This document shows, one piece after another, positions 9,817 to 21,052 of a stretch of DNA of 64,000 bases; the first letter of the stretch is position 1; every line of letters starts with the position of its first letter. The translations under genes were made by a program, and so were the position numbers. The DNA is taken from the NCBI GenBank assembly GCA_963556145.1, contig OY744466.1, forward strand, positions 372,001-436,000, in the 5' to 3' direction. The DNA comes from Hygrocybe punicea (lineage: Eukaryota > Basidiomycota > Agaricomycetes > Agaricales > Hygrophoraceae). Under the pieces are notes generated by a model. The model saw nothing but the letters and a program-made list of their open reading frames with translations. It did not search any database and was not told the DNA's origin.

Positions 9817-11640
9817 TGGAGGGCTGGACAACCCGCCTCACTTTTGATGACTTTGTATCCAACCTGATCCACTTAGACAATGGCATAGGCCAGGGCAATT
9901 CAATCTCCATGATTATCTACCTATTCTATAATGCTGACTTGCTTGAAATACCCACAGGCCAACACAAACTGGCTGTTGCCTTCATCGATGATGTGGCCCT
10001 ATATGTAGAGGGCAAGGAATTTGCAGAAACCAACTTCATCAAAAAAATCATGAAAAAACAGGGTGGAGCCTACACTTGGTCTATGGACCACAATTCCAAA
10101 TTTGGAACCTCCAAGTTTGCGCTGATTTATTTCTCACAGCACAGCAACATAGATAGGTCCCCCTTGATCCTAAATGACACCACTATCAAGCCTGTCAGGA
10201 TGCATTGATTCCTAGGAATCATCATGGATCAACACCTACGATGGCACGAGCAAAGAGAGAACATGATAGCCAAGACCACCAAATGGATTCCCCTCTTCCG
10301 TTGACTGGCATGACCAAAATTGGGCATACCCAGGAAGCTAATGTGACAGCTCTACATGGTGGTAGCTGTCCTGAAAATGATGTATGCTGCAGATGTCTGG
10401 TACACCCCAATACACAAGCCAGCCAACAACTCCCATACAAGAGGGTCCATGAGGGCAATGCGAGAACTGACAAGGGTCCAATGAATTGCTCTGATCCCAA
10501 TCACAGGAGCCCTAAGGACAACCCTGAACAACCTACTTGACCTCCACACTGGTACCCTCCCCATTGACTTATTAATGCAGAAAGTTTGTCACAGGTCCAT
10601 CATCAGGATGGCAGCCCTCCTGGCATCGCACCCCCTGCATAAACCTTTAAGAACATGCACTCGGCACCTGGTATCCAGACACATATCTCCTACATTTGCT
10701 TACTCACTTATATCATATTGACCCCAACGAAATAGAGCCAATCCTCCCAATGCCCCCACCCCTGTCCCTGCACACATGCTTCACACTATGCACGTCCATT
10801 CCAGCCTTGAGAGAAGATTCCATTAAACTGCATGACGATGATGTAGCTGAAATAAAAGTTTACACAGATGGATCCACCCTTGATGGAGGAGTAGGGGTGG
10901 CAGCCATACTTTACCAAACAGGGTGTACATGACCCAGAATCCTGTGACTTCACCTCAGCTCCAGTGAAGACCACCACAATGTAGAAGTGAAGAACATAGC
11001 AGGCACCCTTGCCCTACACATTTTAAGCCAGGAAACTACACTATGTAATGTCTCTATCTGGTATCTACATAGACTGTCAGTCCACTATCTGTGCCCTGAC
11101 CTTGAACAGTGCTCACTCTGGGCAACATACCATAAGCATCTTTCAAAAAGCAGTGCAACGACTTATTGACACATCACCTCCTCACTATCGCTATCAACTG
11201 GATCTCGAGTCACAGTGGAGTCACAGGCAATGAGAAGATTGATGCTGAAGCTAAGAGGGCAGCAAGAGGACTCACCAGTCCATCATATTCCTTACCACCC
11301 CTCCACACATACCCCCTGCCATCCATCATTTCAGCTCTCAAGTTGACAATCAGCAAACACTTGGAACAATAGTGGAAGGAGGACTGGCTTCGCTTGCCGC
11401 ATTACATATGCTTTACACGTGTAGACCCAAATTTCCCCATCAGCAAATTTGTGGAATCATCAGCAAATTTAACATGCCCTCAGTTCAGCCTCATCACACA
11501 GATCTGCACCGCTCACCTCCCCCTGAACACTTATCTACACAAGATCAAAAGATCCAACACTGATGCATGCCCCAAATGCAAACAGGCTAAAGAGACCATC
11601 CACCACTACCTCTTCAACTGCCCTTGCTACTGAGGACCAT
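9817..11640 (+). pseudogene. LINE reverse transcriptase and RNase H, 3' segment (decayed)
   Basis: Continuation of the frame broken at 7000. RT motifs are visible as GIGQGNSIS (motif B) and AFIDDVALY (motif C, with IDD in place of ADD), then FLGI (thumb). An RNase H domain follows from about 10855 (YTDGSTLDGGVGVAAILYQ) to INWISSHSGVTGNEKIDAEA near 11200. The C-terminal zinc-binding motif CPKCKQAKETIHHYLFNCPC is at 11566-11630. This order, RT then RNase H then CCHC, is that of RNase H-bearing fungal LINEs. In-frame stops at 10206, 10302, 10311, 10344 and 10482 are all TGA at sites where Arg (CGA) is expected. Confidence 0.8.
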
Positions 11641-12760
11641 GTCACACACTAGTCAATGCACTCAGGACACATGCCGCCTCTCTCACCTACCTCCTTAACG
11701 AACCAAAAGGAATTGCAGAACTAATAAAATACATGTAATGCATGGGCAGGCTAAAAGATCTTTTCAGTGACCTCCACTCCCTGCCCAGCACCTAACTGAC
11801 CTACTACTCCACAGCATACTCTTCCTACATAACCATACACCTGCTCACTCACGTCCAGATACATGTCGCATTCATCACATGAACATTATGTCACCACACC
11901 AACACCAACACACGCTCATGTCACGATATGACCCATGGTCTCTCACCTACTGAAAAATGCCCCCACACCTTGCAATGTCACCCACCAAACACTCCCCCCA
12001 CCTTCCTCTTCCCCCTGCGGCGCTATCCCTACCATGCATGCCCATCTTGATGGCCAAGTACTTATCTGGTCCAGACCCTATCACACCACATCCCTCATTA
12101 GTAACCATCAGGCACCCTCACTAGGTTAGGTGACTAAAACAGCATTGGATAGGCTGGGCCACAGGAAACTTAATTAGTTATGGTTGCATTCACAACCTGG
12201 AGCACAGATCAAAGTCAGGCGAATATATCTCATCTATAGCTACATCTCCTCTGCCTCACATGTAATGTCTGATGTCATGACCCCAAATGGTTTTGGGTGT
12301 AATGTCATGGGTTTACCATTGGACCATGGACTTAGATATTTAAGTGCAAGCCTGTGGATGCACACCTACACTCATTAGTACCCATTCTATGCCTTTCCAC
12401 ATTACACATGCTAGTGAACAGACATAAATAGCATATATGCTTACCTTCATATTATTTATTATGGCTTCACTAGCAATGCCCAGACCTAGCCATTTATGTA
12501 TGGTGCATACAGGCACATCCCCCACTCATTAGTATTATTATATATTTCTCTGCATTGCGTGTACAAGGAGACAAGCCCAACTAGCATTCATATCTATATT
12601 GATTACAAATCTTGTTTACTTGTATTGATTAAAAGAGGCTCAGCTAGATAATGGGAAATGATTAGATAAGATATGAACAAGAGGATGATAAGATAGTGAT
12701 AAGATAGGATGCATCAGAGAGTGAATGTGATAGTTTGCTTACATAAAGACAATGGAGGTC
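11641..12760. other. LINE 3' tail and sequence without a recognised gene
   Basis: After the zinc-binding motif at 11630 the sequence has short broken frames rich in Pro, Thr and His codons, up to about 12130, which may be the LINE 3' untranslated part. No poly-A or tandem tail marks an end. From 12180 on I see only AT-rich unique-looking sequence. Confidence 0.4.
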
Positions 12761-12761
12761 T

Positions 12762-12920
12762 ATTGTTCTGATCAGTCCATTGTTCTAAACAGTCCAAATG
12801 GAGATAGAGCCCATTGTTCACAGCCTCTTTGATGCTATCCATTGTTCTTATGACTCAGTCCCATTGTTCTCACTTTCCTATTGTTCTCAGTCCCCCATTG
12901 TTCTCCAACAGTATAAATAG
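12762..12920 (+). promoter_or_regulatory. Promoter-like region: seven ATTGTTCT boxes before a TATA box
   Basis: ATTGTTCT or one-base variants occur at 12762, 12779, 12813, 12841, 12863, 12880 and 12897, many preceded by CC. The series ends in TATAAATAG at 12912-12920. The next 500 bp hold short repeats (CAGTAGTCAGTAG near 12935, TCAGCTTTAG near 13155) but no long frame. The layout suits the U3 part of an old solo LTR or a promoter whose gene is gone. I could not find matching ends or a target duplication. Confidence 0.4.
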
Positions 12921-14270
12921 GGCCCCGAATTCCAGTAGTCAGTAGGATTTCCCCCCTCACCAATCAGTAGTCAGTCTTAGTCTGGGTTCACACAGTGTGA
13001 TCTCTCATTCTATTAGTACTAGTAGTTACTCATTGTAGTAATTAGTGCTTGCAATTCAGTCCAGTGCACTCTCATTCTATCATTCTCTGAGTTCCCCTTG
13101 TCAATTAAGGAGAATTCACTCAGTTCACTCAGTCCAATCAATTCATTAGTCAGCTTTAGTCAGCTTTAGTCAGCTAGATACATTGCTAAGGTTAAGGTTT
13201 CATCCTAAACAAAACAGAGTATTCCAAAGGTATTAAAGATATCCCTGAACTAGTAGCCAATGTGCATTTGAAGCTTCAGATTTGAGTCAGATATTATAAT
13301 ACCCAGAGATACTCTTGATTGAATAGGCCCTGTAACCAAAACAATTCATATTAAATTGGTGAATATTGTTATCAGTATTCATTAATTCACGTTTCATATT
13401 CCAGTAGTGAATATATAGTATTTCCAGTACATCACACTTATCAACCATCATCCACACCCACTCAAAGTCTCACTTCTTATTGAAGAGACCTCACTATTCC
13501 AGCTCTATTGGCTCATACAATACGTAAACCCTCAATAACCCTTATTTTGGAACGGTTAATTAGATACTAAAACCCACAAACAACAAGAAGATACCTGAAC
13601 AAAGTCAACTCCAGTAATTCTTGGTGAAACAAACAGTCACATAACACCAACATAGGGTATAGCCCTGCAGGACAATGACAATTGACAAAGAAAGAAAAGA
13701 AATGCAATTATGCTTTCCTTCATTGATTGATGATATGTTGGATTTTAGGGTCAGCAGTATGTTTGCGCAGGAGAACTTGTCACCTGGCACATGACATCAT
13801 GTACACCCATATATATTATTATTGTTCAATCATCAGAAACTCCACTGGTCTGAGGATATCATGATGCCAAATCTAATTTCTGTGTTTATTGAGAACTCAT
13901 CCCACGATTCATTCTAGGGACTGGGTCCTGTCATGCCAACAATGTGGTAAGGCACTCACTCTGGTAGGCATTGAATCCTTGGCTGTCACACCAGCTTTGG
14001 GGATGAAGATAAGGTGATACAGTGGACAAGTTGTTGGCAGTACTGGTATTGGACATCTTGGAGACAACAGAAACTATTGCAGGCAAAGTCATGCCTCTAT
14101 ATACTACATTTGAGACTATCCCAATAAGCAACTAGTATTTCAATGAAGTTGAGACAGCATTTGTCACCAGAACCTGTTGTCTCCAGGAAATATCTGTACA
14201 TTGTTATGTCTGTCAGGCAAGGTGTGCAGATTCACATAAAGACATGGTGATGGAGAGACACATGTTCCAT
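12921..14270. other. No recognisable gene
   Basis: AT-rich sequence downstream of the promoter-like region. Short frames at 13605-13790 and 13931-14131 (minus) match nothing I know. No repeats longer than about 15 bp were noticed apart from TCAGCTTTAG. Confidence 0.4.
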
Positions 14271-14324
14271 GTAAATTAAGTATGCCAACTCCTCAAGCTT
14301 TTCCCCATAACGACATCTTGGTTT

Positions 14325-15440
14325 TCATTTATTGAGCAACACCGGATGGTTGAACATGTTATCCTTGGGAACACCACAATATTTGCATATGGTGTCATCT
14401 GGAAGGATAAGGCTGGTCTTGAACTCTTGCCAGTCCTTCGTCTTGCAAGTTCCTGAAGGGCAATTAAAAGCCCAGTGGTCAATGGTGCCCATTACTCCTT
14501 GGAACCAGCAGAGAGGGCATTTGTTCCCAAGCTTTCTTAATAGCCTTAGCAACTTGGCATATTTCTGGCGAACATCACTGTGAATGGGTTGGTTAGCAAC
14601 AGCAATATTGTGGGGAGAAAGGATAATGAACCGCTCAGGTGCACATTCCAAATTGCCATTCTGTTTGCATGCTGGATGGGTGGAAGGCGACGATGGGCTA
14701 ATGGTGGCAAAATCTGCATGCAGTTTACTATGGTCTGGTATGCACACAGAAGTTGCCAAAGGACAGTCGGTTTGCAGGAGCTGTGCTATGGCCTGGGGAA
14801 TTGGATTGTCACCATCCTGGGTTGGCATAGCAGGCACATCAGCTATGGGTCCAAGAGCAAAAAGGTGCACATTGAAATTCAGTAGGGGGACTTCCTGAAG
14901 CTGGCAAGCATTACTGATAACTGTGTCTTGAGCATAAACCCTTCTCGAATGCTCTCTGAAGTCACACAGATCTGAGAAAAGATGTTCACATTGCGAGCCT
15001 TGGAATATGACAACGACTCAAATGGGAAGCATCGCCTTTGATGAGACAGAAAATCTTGAACGAACATTTTTCTTTTTGAGAGAGAGTATGAGTAACTCAA
15101 TGTTGCCATGATAGTTATGCTCAGATTGGATGTGGTGTATCAATGCGTGAAGTGTATAGGCAGAGTGGCACGCGTGGCAAATAGCGAAGGGAGGGCAGGC
15201 TGATACACAGAAATTGGAGTGAAGCAAAACTAGATAGAATTCCGCCATGGAGGGGAACAAGGGGGTGAATAGAAAAACATACAGTTTTTATATTCACATC
15301 AGCCATCGGATTGAGCAAACTAAGCTGAGTCAAGGAAAACAACCTGGCAATAAGTTCAGGGAACAAAGAATAGAATAGAAACGGTGTTGATTGACACCAG
15401 TCATCAGAGCAAGTCCAGGTAGTCAAAGATGCAATCTGAG
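14325..15440 (-). pseudogene. Decayed zinc-binding protein resembling the C-terminal part of basidiomycete helicase-like genes
   Basis: The longest open piece is 14325-14870 (181 aa). It ends with paired motifs CPLCWFQGVMG, HWAFNCPSGTC and CKYCGVP, a C2/HC/C2 pattern I associate with C-termini of basidiomycete helicase-like proteins often found near mobile elements. Upstream on the same strand, in shifted frames, CPPFAICHACHSAYTLHALI and HIQSEHN (15100-15210) look like a degenerate C2H2 finger. Several frameshifts separate the pieces, and no helicase motif is seen. Family assignment is from memory of such motifs and is uncertain. Confidence 0.35.
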
Positions 15441-15640
15441 TCAAGCTAAATGACCAGGCCTATACTATGGAAATATCTGGATATCAGATAGGTTGCTGGA
15501 TGTGGGGAACAAAGAATCAAATAGAAAAATGTACATTTTTCATTGACACCAGCCATCGGAGCAAGCAAACCAAGGCGCAGTAGTCAAATGCGCAATCTGA
15601 GTCGAGGAAAACAACCAACACCAATAAATATCAGTGAGGA
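15250..15640. repeat. Three imperfect tandem copies of a ~110-150 bp unit
   Basis: The order GGAACAA..., AATAGAAA, TTGACACCAG or equivalent, ATCRGAGCAAG, then GTAGTCAA and GCAATCTGAGTC recurs starting near 15252, 15358 and 15506. Copies differ by substitutions and indels. No coding function is apparent; the unit overlaps the 5' end of the zinc-binding pseudogene. Confidence 0.5.
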
Positions 15641-17335
15641 CACCAGGGATCTGGACCCAGGGGTTGCTGTGACCACTGGAGTAGTATGGAGTTACCTCTC
15701 TGAGGGCTAGCTGGAGATTCTTGCTGAAGAGCTGGCAAGGAAGACTTGATTGGGAACTACTACCAAACAAGCGACTATCTACAACAAACTGTGGGAACCT
15801 CATCACGTGACTGGACACTCGCTACCACTCCACCACTCATGTAATGACAGGAAAGCAGTGTTGACTCACCAGATATTGGTTGCCAATCAAGCAGAGACTT
15901 GTGTGAGCAATGAAATTCAATAAAAGATGTTACCAGCAGTGTTGACTCCACAGAGGTTGGTTGCCAGTCTGGACCCAGCGTTTGGAATCCCAGGTACCCT
16001 ACACCATACCATAAGGGGCCACACCAATGGCTGTAAGGGGATAGAAACGATTTTTTATTGACATGAGTCAACAATATTATATTGAGCCAGTCCTCATGTA
16101 AGCAACAAGTCAGCATAGTCAGTCTTTTCCGACTTTGACAACATCAAAGCTTTGAATCTAACACCATCCAAACTGACCAATGTCTTTTGCTCGAATTCTC
16201 AAGACATCTACCATGATGTGCAGGGTGACCAAGGTCTGTATAATTCTGCAATTTCTTTGATTTGATTTACTTTATTCATCACCATCACTTTTTCAGTCAT
16301 TTGGAGCCTCCAAATGATTTCATCATGCCAATGATTAATTACTGACTACAAAACTAGGCAACAGTGACAGGGAGCAGTGCCATGACCACACCAACACCAT
16401 CCGCATTCTTGCTCAGCAATGCCATGCCACTCTGACATCATTGCCTGTAACCTCACCCTTCAGTGTTGTACACTCAGCATGTCAACATTCAACCAGCGAT
16501 GGTTTCCTGGTTGAACGAAGCTGTGATACTCAGTGACCGGGCCCTACTAAAACGACATGCAATTATGGTCACAGGCCAATGTCGCTGACAGAAGTATGCT
16601 GGTAATGGGGTGATAAATTGGATCAGATCTCGAGAACCCTGCTTAGCTAGGGCAGAGTATGGGTGCAGCAAGTGAACCTGACATATATACTTGAACTTGA
16701 ACTCACAGTTTACAGGTTTCAATGGTCAGCTAGTGTATCTGGTGCGTAGTTATCTTGCCAGAAAATCTTATGACTAATATTTCTACTAGTGACTGGGAAA
16801 AATACCGAACACTTAGGTAACTGCGTCACCACAACAATGACGATACCAACCATGATGAGTTCAATGAGTCAGTGACCTATACAGACAACGGCGCTGATAG
16901 GAAGGGTGACAAGTGGATGGCAACACCAGGGGAAGCCAATAAGCTGATGACAATATGACGCAGTGTGAAGTTGGAGAGTGACAGAATTATACCAGTACAA
17001 GATATGAAACAATACATGATTTATGTGCACAATGATAATGGTGTAAAACCAAATTACTATTGCGAACTTAACACAAAATATACAAATACTGAGTTAACGT
17101 GCCGCACCCACCACTATTGCAGTAGTGGGTACACACCTTACCTGTTCCACCTTGGGAAGGGTGGGTTGCCATATACCTCGTGAACAACATCCACATGTCA
17201 ATTGTGGTCCATGTGCATTCGCAAGGTGGAGACAGGATGCAGGCACCTCCCTTGTCCTCCTCATTGTTGTCACTCCGAGCCGTGTCATGATGTCAAACAC
17301 TTCATGAAGGACATTCATGTGTCAACTGATGTGAT
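15641..17335. other. No recognisable gene
   Basis: Only short frames, for example 16489-16722 on minus. At 17189-17228 there is one copy of the CAATTG-centred motif (ACATGTCAATTGTGG... GCAAGGTGG) described under findings, and near 17100-17150 a CACCCACCACTATTGCAGTAG stretch related to the GGTGCACC hairpin modules. Confidence 0.4.
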
Positions 17336-17775
17336 TAGGCAAATGCAAGGATATATCCTTGGTGTAACAAGGATTTTCAAGGATTTTGCTTTTACCATCT
17401 CAGATTTGAGATAATTGTGAATTTTTCTATATAACCAAGAAGATTATGTCTATCCCTTCCAGGATTCTTGATGCTTTGGGTAACATTAACATTCTATATG
17501 CTTTAATTCTTTGTATCAACTGCCAAGGATACACTATATCCATAACTCCGAGTAACTCTGAGTTTTCATGGATATAACATATCCTTGGCAGTTGATACAA
17601 AGAATTAAAGCATCTAGAATGTTAATGTAACCCAAAGCATCAAGGATCCTGGAAGAGATAGACATAATCTTCTTGGTTATATAGAAAAATTCACAATTAT
17701 CTCAAATCTGAGATGGTAAAAGCAAAATCCTTGAAAATCCTTGTTACACCAAGGATGTATCCTTGCATTTGCCTA
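17336..17775. mobile_element. Fold-back MITE (440 bp) with 8-bp target duplication
   Basis: A long palindrome with arms of about 210 bp beginning TAGGCAAATGCAAGGAT and ending in its complement. It is flanked by GATGTGAT (17328-17335) and GACGTGAT (17776-17783), 7 of 8 bases alike, the one difference being a CpG/TpG change. The 8-bp duplication suggests mobilisation by a hAT transposase. The arms differ at only a few sites. Confidence 0.75.
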
Positions 17776-17783
17776 GACGTGAT

Positions 17784-18600
17784 GCAGGTGTGTGCGTGAG
17801 GTGGAGATGACTTGGAAGCAGGCAAGGGGCAGGGACTTCTGGTCCACATTCCCCTCATCTCCCTGTCATCATTGAGCTTACTCCTGTCATCCTCCTCATT
17901 CCTCATCATCGTTGAGCTTGCAAATGTCGGACACATGTCAATTGATGTGATTGTTCCAGTTCATGATGTAGCTGGGCCAAAACGAAGGTGGGAGAAGCAA
18001 GGGCAGGGGCAAGGGTGGGGCCGTGCATGTCATGCCTAACAGTGTCATTATGTTCGTGTTTCTTGTTGTGTTTGCATCCCTGGTTGTGCCCATACCTCAT
18101 TTAGTGATAGACAGTGGGGAGGGATGGGACATACCTGGGCCAGAATGTGGGCACATCACCCTTCCGGCCTGTATGGCCACCCTTGTAGTATTGTCACCAT
18201 TGTCATTGCTGTCATCTTTGTCATTGGTAGTCATCTTCACCATCCTTATTGTTAGAGTCATTGCTGCTGATCATGGTGAGTCCTTATTAATAAACTTGAG
18301 TTACACGTAAATATTAGGAAAAATGTAAAGAAAATGGTAGAAAAATGTACCTGGGGGTGGGGGGGTACACCCTCAAGATAATGTGTGCAACAATAATATA
18401 ATAGACTTGAAGACTAACTTGAACTTGTGTGGTAGGACAAAGCTAAACAATAGCGGTGTTTGCTGCAGGGTAGATGGTTAAAAATTCTTGGGGAGTGGTC
18501 CACATTAAGACCGAGACCTAAATATAGGAGTTGGAATGTTCAGTGGCACTGAACCGGATTGCTATGGGTTGCAAAGGCAGAGTTGCACAGTAGATGTTTG
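17784..18600. other. Repeat-derived spacer
   Basis: Contains a CAATTG-centred motif (ACATGTCAATTGATGTG, 17933-17949), a GTCATT/CTCATC-rich stretch (17860-17910, 18180-18260) and a GGGGGTGGGGGGG run near 18355. No gene is recognised. Confidence 0.4.
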
Positions 18601-18669
18601 TGACACCCAGTGATATGCAAGTCTTCACGATTTCCATCATCTGCCTGTTACAGACGTAAACTAGATATG

Positions 18670-19083
18670 CCACTGGAAGTCATGTCTGACAATATTGACG
18701 ATACAACCCATTTATGCATGGATGAAGCAGTGTTCAGTAGTCATGTCAGGCATCAAGAACCTACCACAATTGATGCCTGTGTATCACTCATTGCCAATAT
18801 TACAGCGAACTTGGAAGGACTACTGGAGCCCAAGTATAAGGAAGCCAGTGAGGTGGACAATTTACTCAAAAGGCATCCCAAGTTAGAGGACATGCTGAAA
18901 GAGGGATGGAAGAAAAGAACTTTCAAGGAGATATGGAACCTGAGTGCGATATCTCTATTTTTCACCAAATGTTCCTCATGCTTTTGTTGTAGAAATACTT
19001 TGTCCCACTATGCCAGATTGACTATGCTTGCTCTTTCATCTGCAAGCCTCAGGACCCATGTGGTCAGAGCCACAAAGATGTAA
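18670..19083 (+). CDS. Open frame of unknown function, perhaps a 5' exon of the P-loop pseudogene
   Basis: From the ATG at 18670 a frame runs 137 residues with a helical, charged centre (ANLEGLLEPKYKEASEVDNL, RHPKLEDMLKEGWKK) and then a Cys-rich end that looks non-coding. The first part could be an exon of the P-loop gene whose sequence resumes near 19190. I do not recognise it, and no clear donor site is decisive. Confidence 0.3.
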   Translation, partial: PLEVMSDNIDDTTHLCMDEAVFSSHVRHQEPTTIDACVSLIANITANLEGLLEPKYKEASEVDNLLKRHPKLEDMLKEGWKKRTFKEIWNLSAISLFFTKCSSCFCCRNTLSHYARLTMLALSSASLRTHVVRATKM

Positions 19084-19670
19084 GTGATATAACAATATCT
19101 TGTTGTTGCACAGTTCTCATCGCATGTTCCTATGTTGAAGTAAAGGGTCTCAGTTTTAATATTTCTCTACCTACTTCATACTGAAATTGTTTTGACAGCC
19201 ACCCACAGGGCGTGGTCGGACAAATGGCCAGGCAATAGCCATATCCTTTAAGGCATGTCATGACTCCAGGTAACCCACGAGTCACAATGGGTTTACTCAT
19301 GGGAAAACTTGTGAGTATCTTACTCGTGAGTATCATTTACCTGTTGTCTGAAATACTCACAGATCTGGGTGTCCACATATATCTCTCAGGTACCTGTGTG
19401 AGTACTTGTGGGTCACAGTCAAAATTCCCAGATGTGTCACAAATAAGGTTGACCATAGGTGTAGTAATTTTTTTTTGCCATTTACATAATTTTCTGTGTT
19501 ATTATTAATACTAATTTCATTATTTTCAATAACTCACATTGAGATAACAAGCAATCACAACTATGACAAGACCAACACCAATGACTTGGACCCAGCAATG
19601 AAGATGATGGAACTGGACTCAGCAATGAAGACAACAGAACAAGGCTGGGAGGGTGGTGCATCCACCGAAC

Positions 19671-20452
19671 TAGTACATGACAGGGTACACCCGTACCCAT
19701 CACGGGTATGTACCCGAGGCCCAGGGGTACAGGTATCTGCAGGGGTATGCAGGGGTAAGGGTATACCCTTGATATTTGGTCATTTTTGCTGATTATTCAA
19801 TTTTTATTAAATCTTGTACATGTCGGATCACTTTGATATAAAGGAAGGAGTTATAGAGAACTCTCCTGAGAAGCTCTGGAACATTTCTGGTAATTTTATG
19901 AGACCTTGTTCCCATGTTATTCATCAAAAACCAGCAAATACCACCAAAATCAGCCAAAATAGCTTGTTTTTGAGGAAAATATATTGTAATGATGTTACTG
20001 GGCATGGGTGTAATGTGTTATCAACCCTTTATTAATACCTTACCAATGTAATACCATTGCCCAAACCACCAGAAGTATCCAGTTTCCTGTCATGCACTAA
20101 AGAAAATACCTTTTTTCATGATTTTTGGCATGTTTCTGATTTTTAGTAACTCAGATACCTCTCAGTTGGTTCTGATGTGGACTGAAAAGTTGTTTGAAAT
20201 GTTCTTTGGAGTGCTCTGAATTTTACTTTATGATTTTAGCAAGCCTGAGTGTTGAGATATCCATTAAAAACCATCAAGAAATCGAAAAAACCACTGTTTT
20301 TGGGCCCAAAAAGATGTTTTAAGGGTTCAGGCACATACCCCCACGGGTACGGCATGGGTATCACGGGTCAGGGACCCTGTACTCGTACCTGTACCCGTGC
20401 TGTACCCGCACTCTTTACCCCCGAGGGTATCAGGTACCCCTGTCATGCACTA
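19671..20452. mobile_element. Nested hAT MITE (782 bp)
   Basis: Ends TAGTACATGACAGGGTAC at left and, on the complement, TAGTGCATGACAGGGGTAC at right. Flanks CACCGAAC (19663-19670) and CACCAAAC (20453-20460) match at 7 of 8 bases. Subterminal GGGTAC/CCCGTA repeats resemble those of the complete hAT at 60612-63983, the probable source of transposase or a close relative. It splits a GGCTG...GGTGGTGCATCCACC...CAGCC hairpin. Confidence 0.72.
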
Positions 20453-20794
20453 CACCAAACAGCCCAAGTATATGCCCCCAACCAGGCCTCATTGACAATG
20501 GCTAACCTCCCAACAACCACACCTCACGGACATGTGTCAATGCATGTTTGTGAGGTCTCCAGCACAGAAGGACACATGAGGACCTCACGAACACATGCAG
20601 ATGCATCGACTGATGCATAGGCATTGTTCCTGAGGCCTCCAGCACCATGGCTCACACTTCCCCCCCACCCCTCACAAAAAAGCTTACCCCCAAGCATGCA
20701 GCCCACAGGAGACCCCCCTCTACCTTGTGAGGGTGACACCCCTTGTGAATGAGGTTACCCCTGAGCACACAGCCCACTGGCGACCCCCCCATCT

Positions 20795-20851
20795 ACCTTG
20801 CGAGGGTGACAATGACATCAATTGATGTGTGTCTGGCCTGCATGAGGTATG
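20795..20851 (+). repeat. CAATTG-centred palindromic motif, copy
   Basis: ACCTTGCGAGGGTGAC, then ACATCAATTGATGT, then GCATGAGGTATG. The outer ACCTTGC and the GCRAGGT-like end form an inverted pair around CAATTG. Related copies are at 20996-21052, 57862-57918 and 57983-58025 (middle deleted), with a truncated one at 20722-20757. Confidence 0.55.
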
Positions 20852-20995
20852 GGGCTCCCCAGGTGCCTGCGGTGTACCAGGTATCCGCCATCTACTGCCA
20901 TACCACCAGGATGGATGACGGGAACAGGGTGAGAAATCCAATTCCCATCGCGAGGTGTCAACCCCGGCATGCATGGCAGGGCCCCCCTCCCCTCC

Positions 20996-21052
20996 ACCTT
21001 GCTAGGGTGACAGCCAAGTCAAATGATGTGCGTCTGGCCTGCGCAAGGTGTG
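20996..21052 (+). repeat. CAATTG-centred palindromic motif, diverged copy
   Basis: ACCTTGCTAGGGTGAC, AAGTCAAATGATGTG, GCGCAAGGTGTG. Same order and spacing as 20795-20851, with the core changed to CAAATG. Confidence 0.5.
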
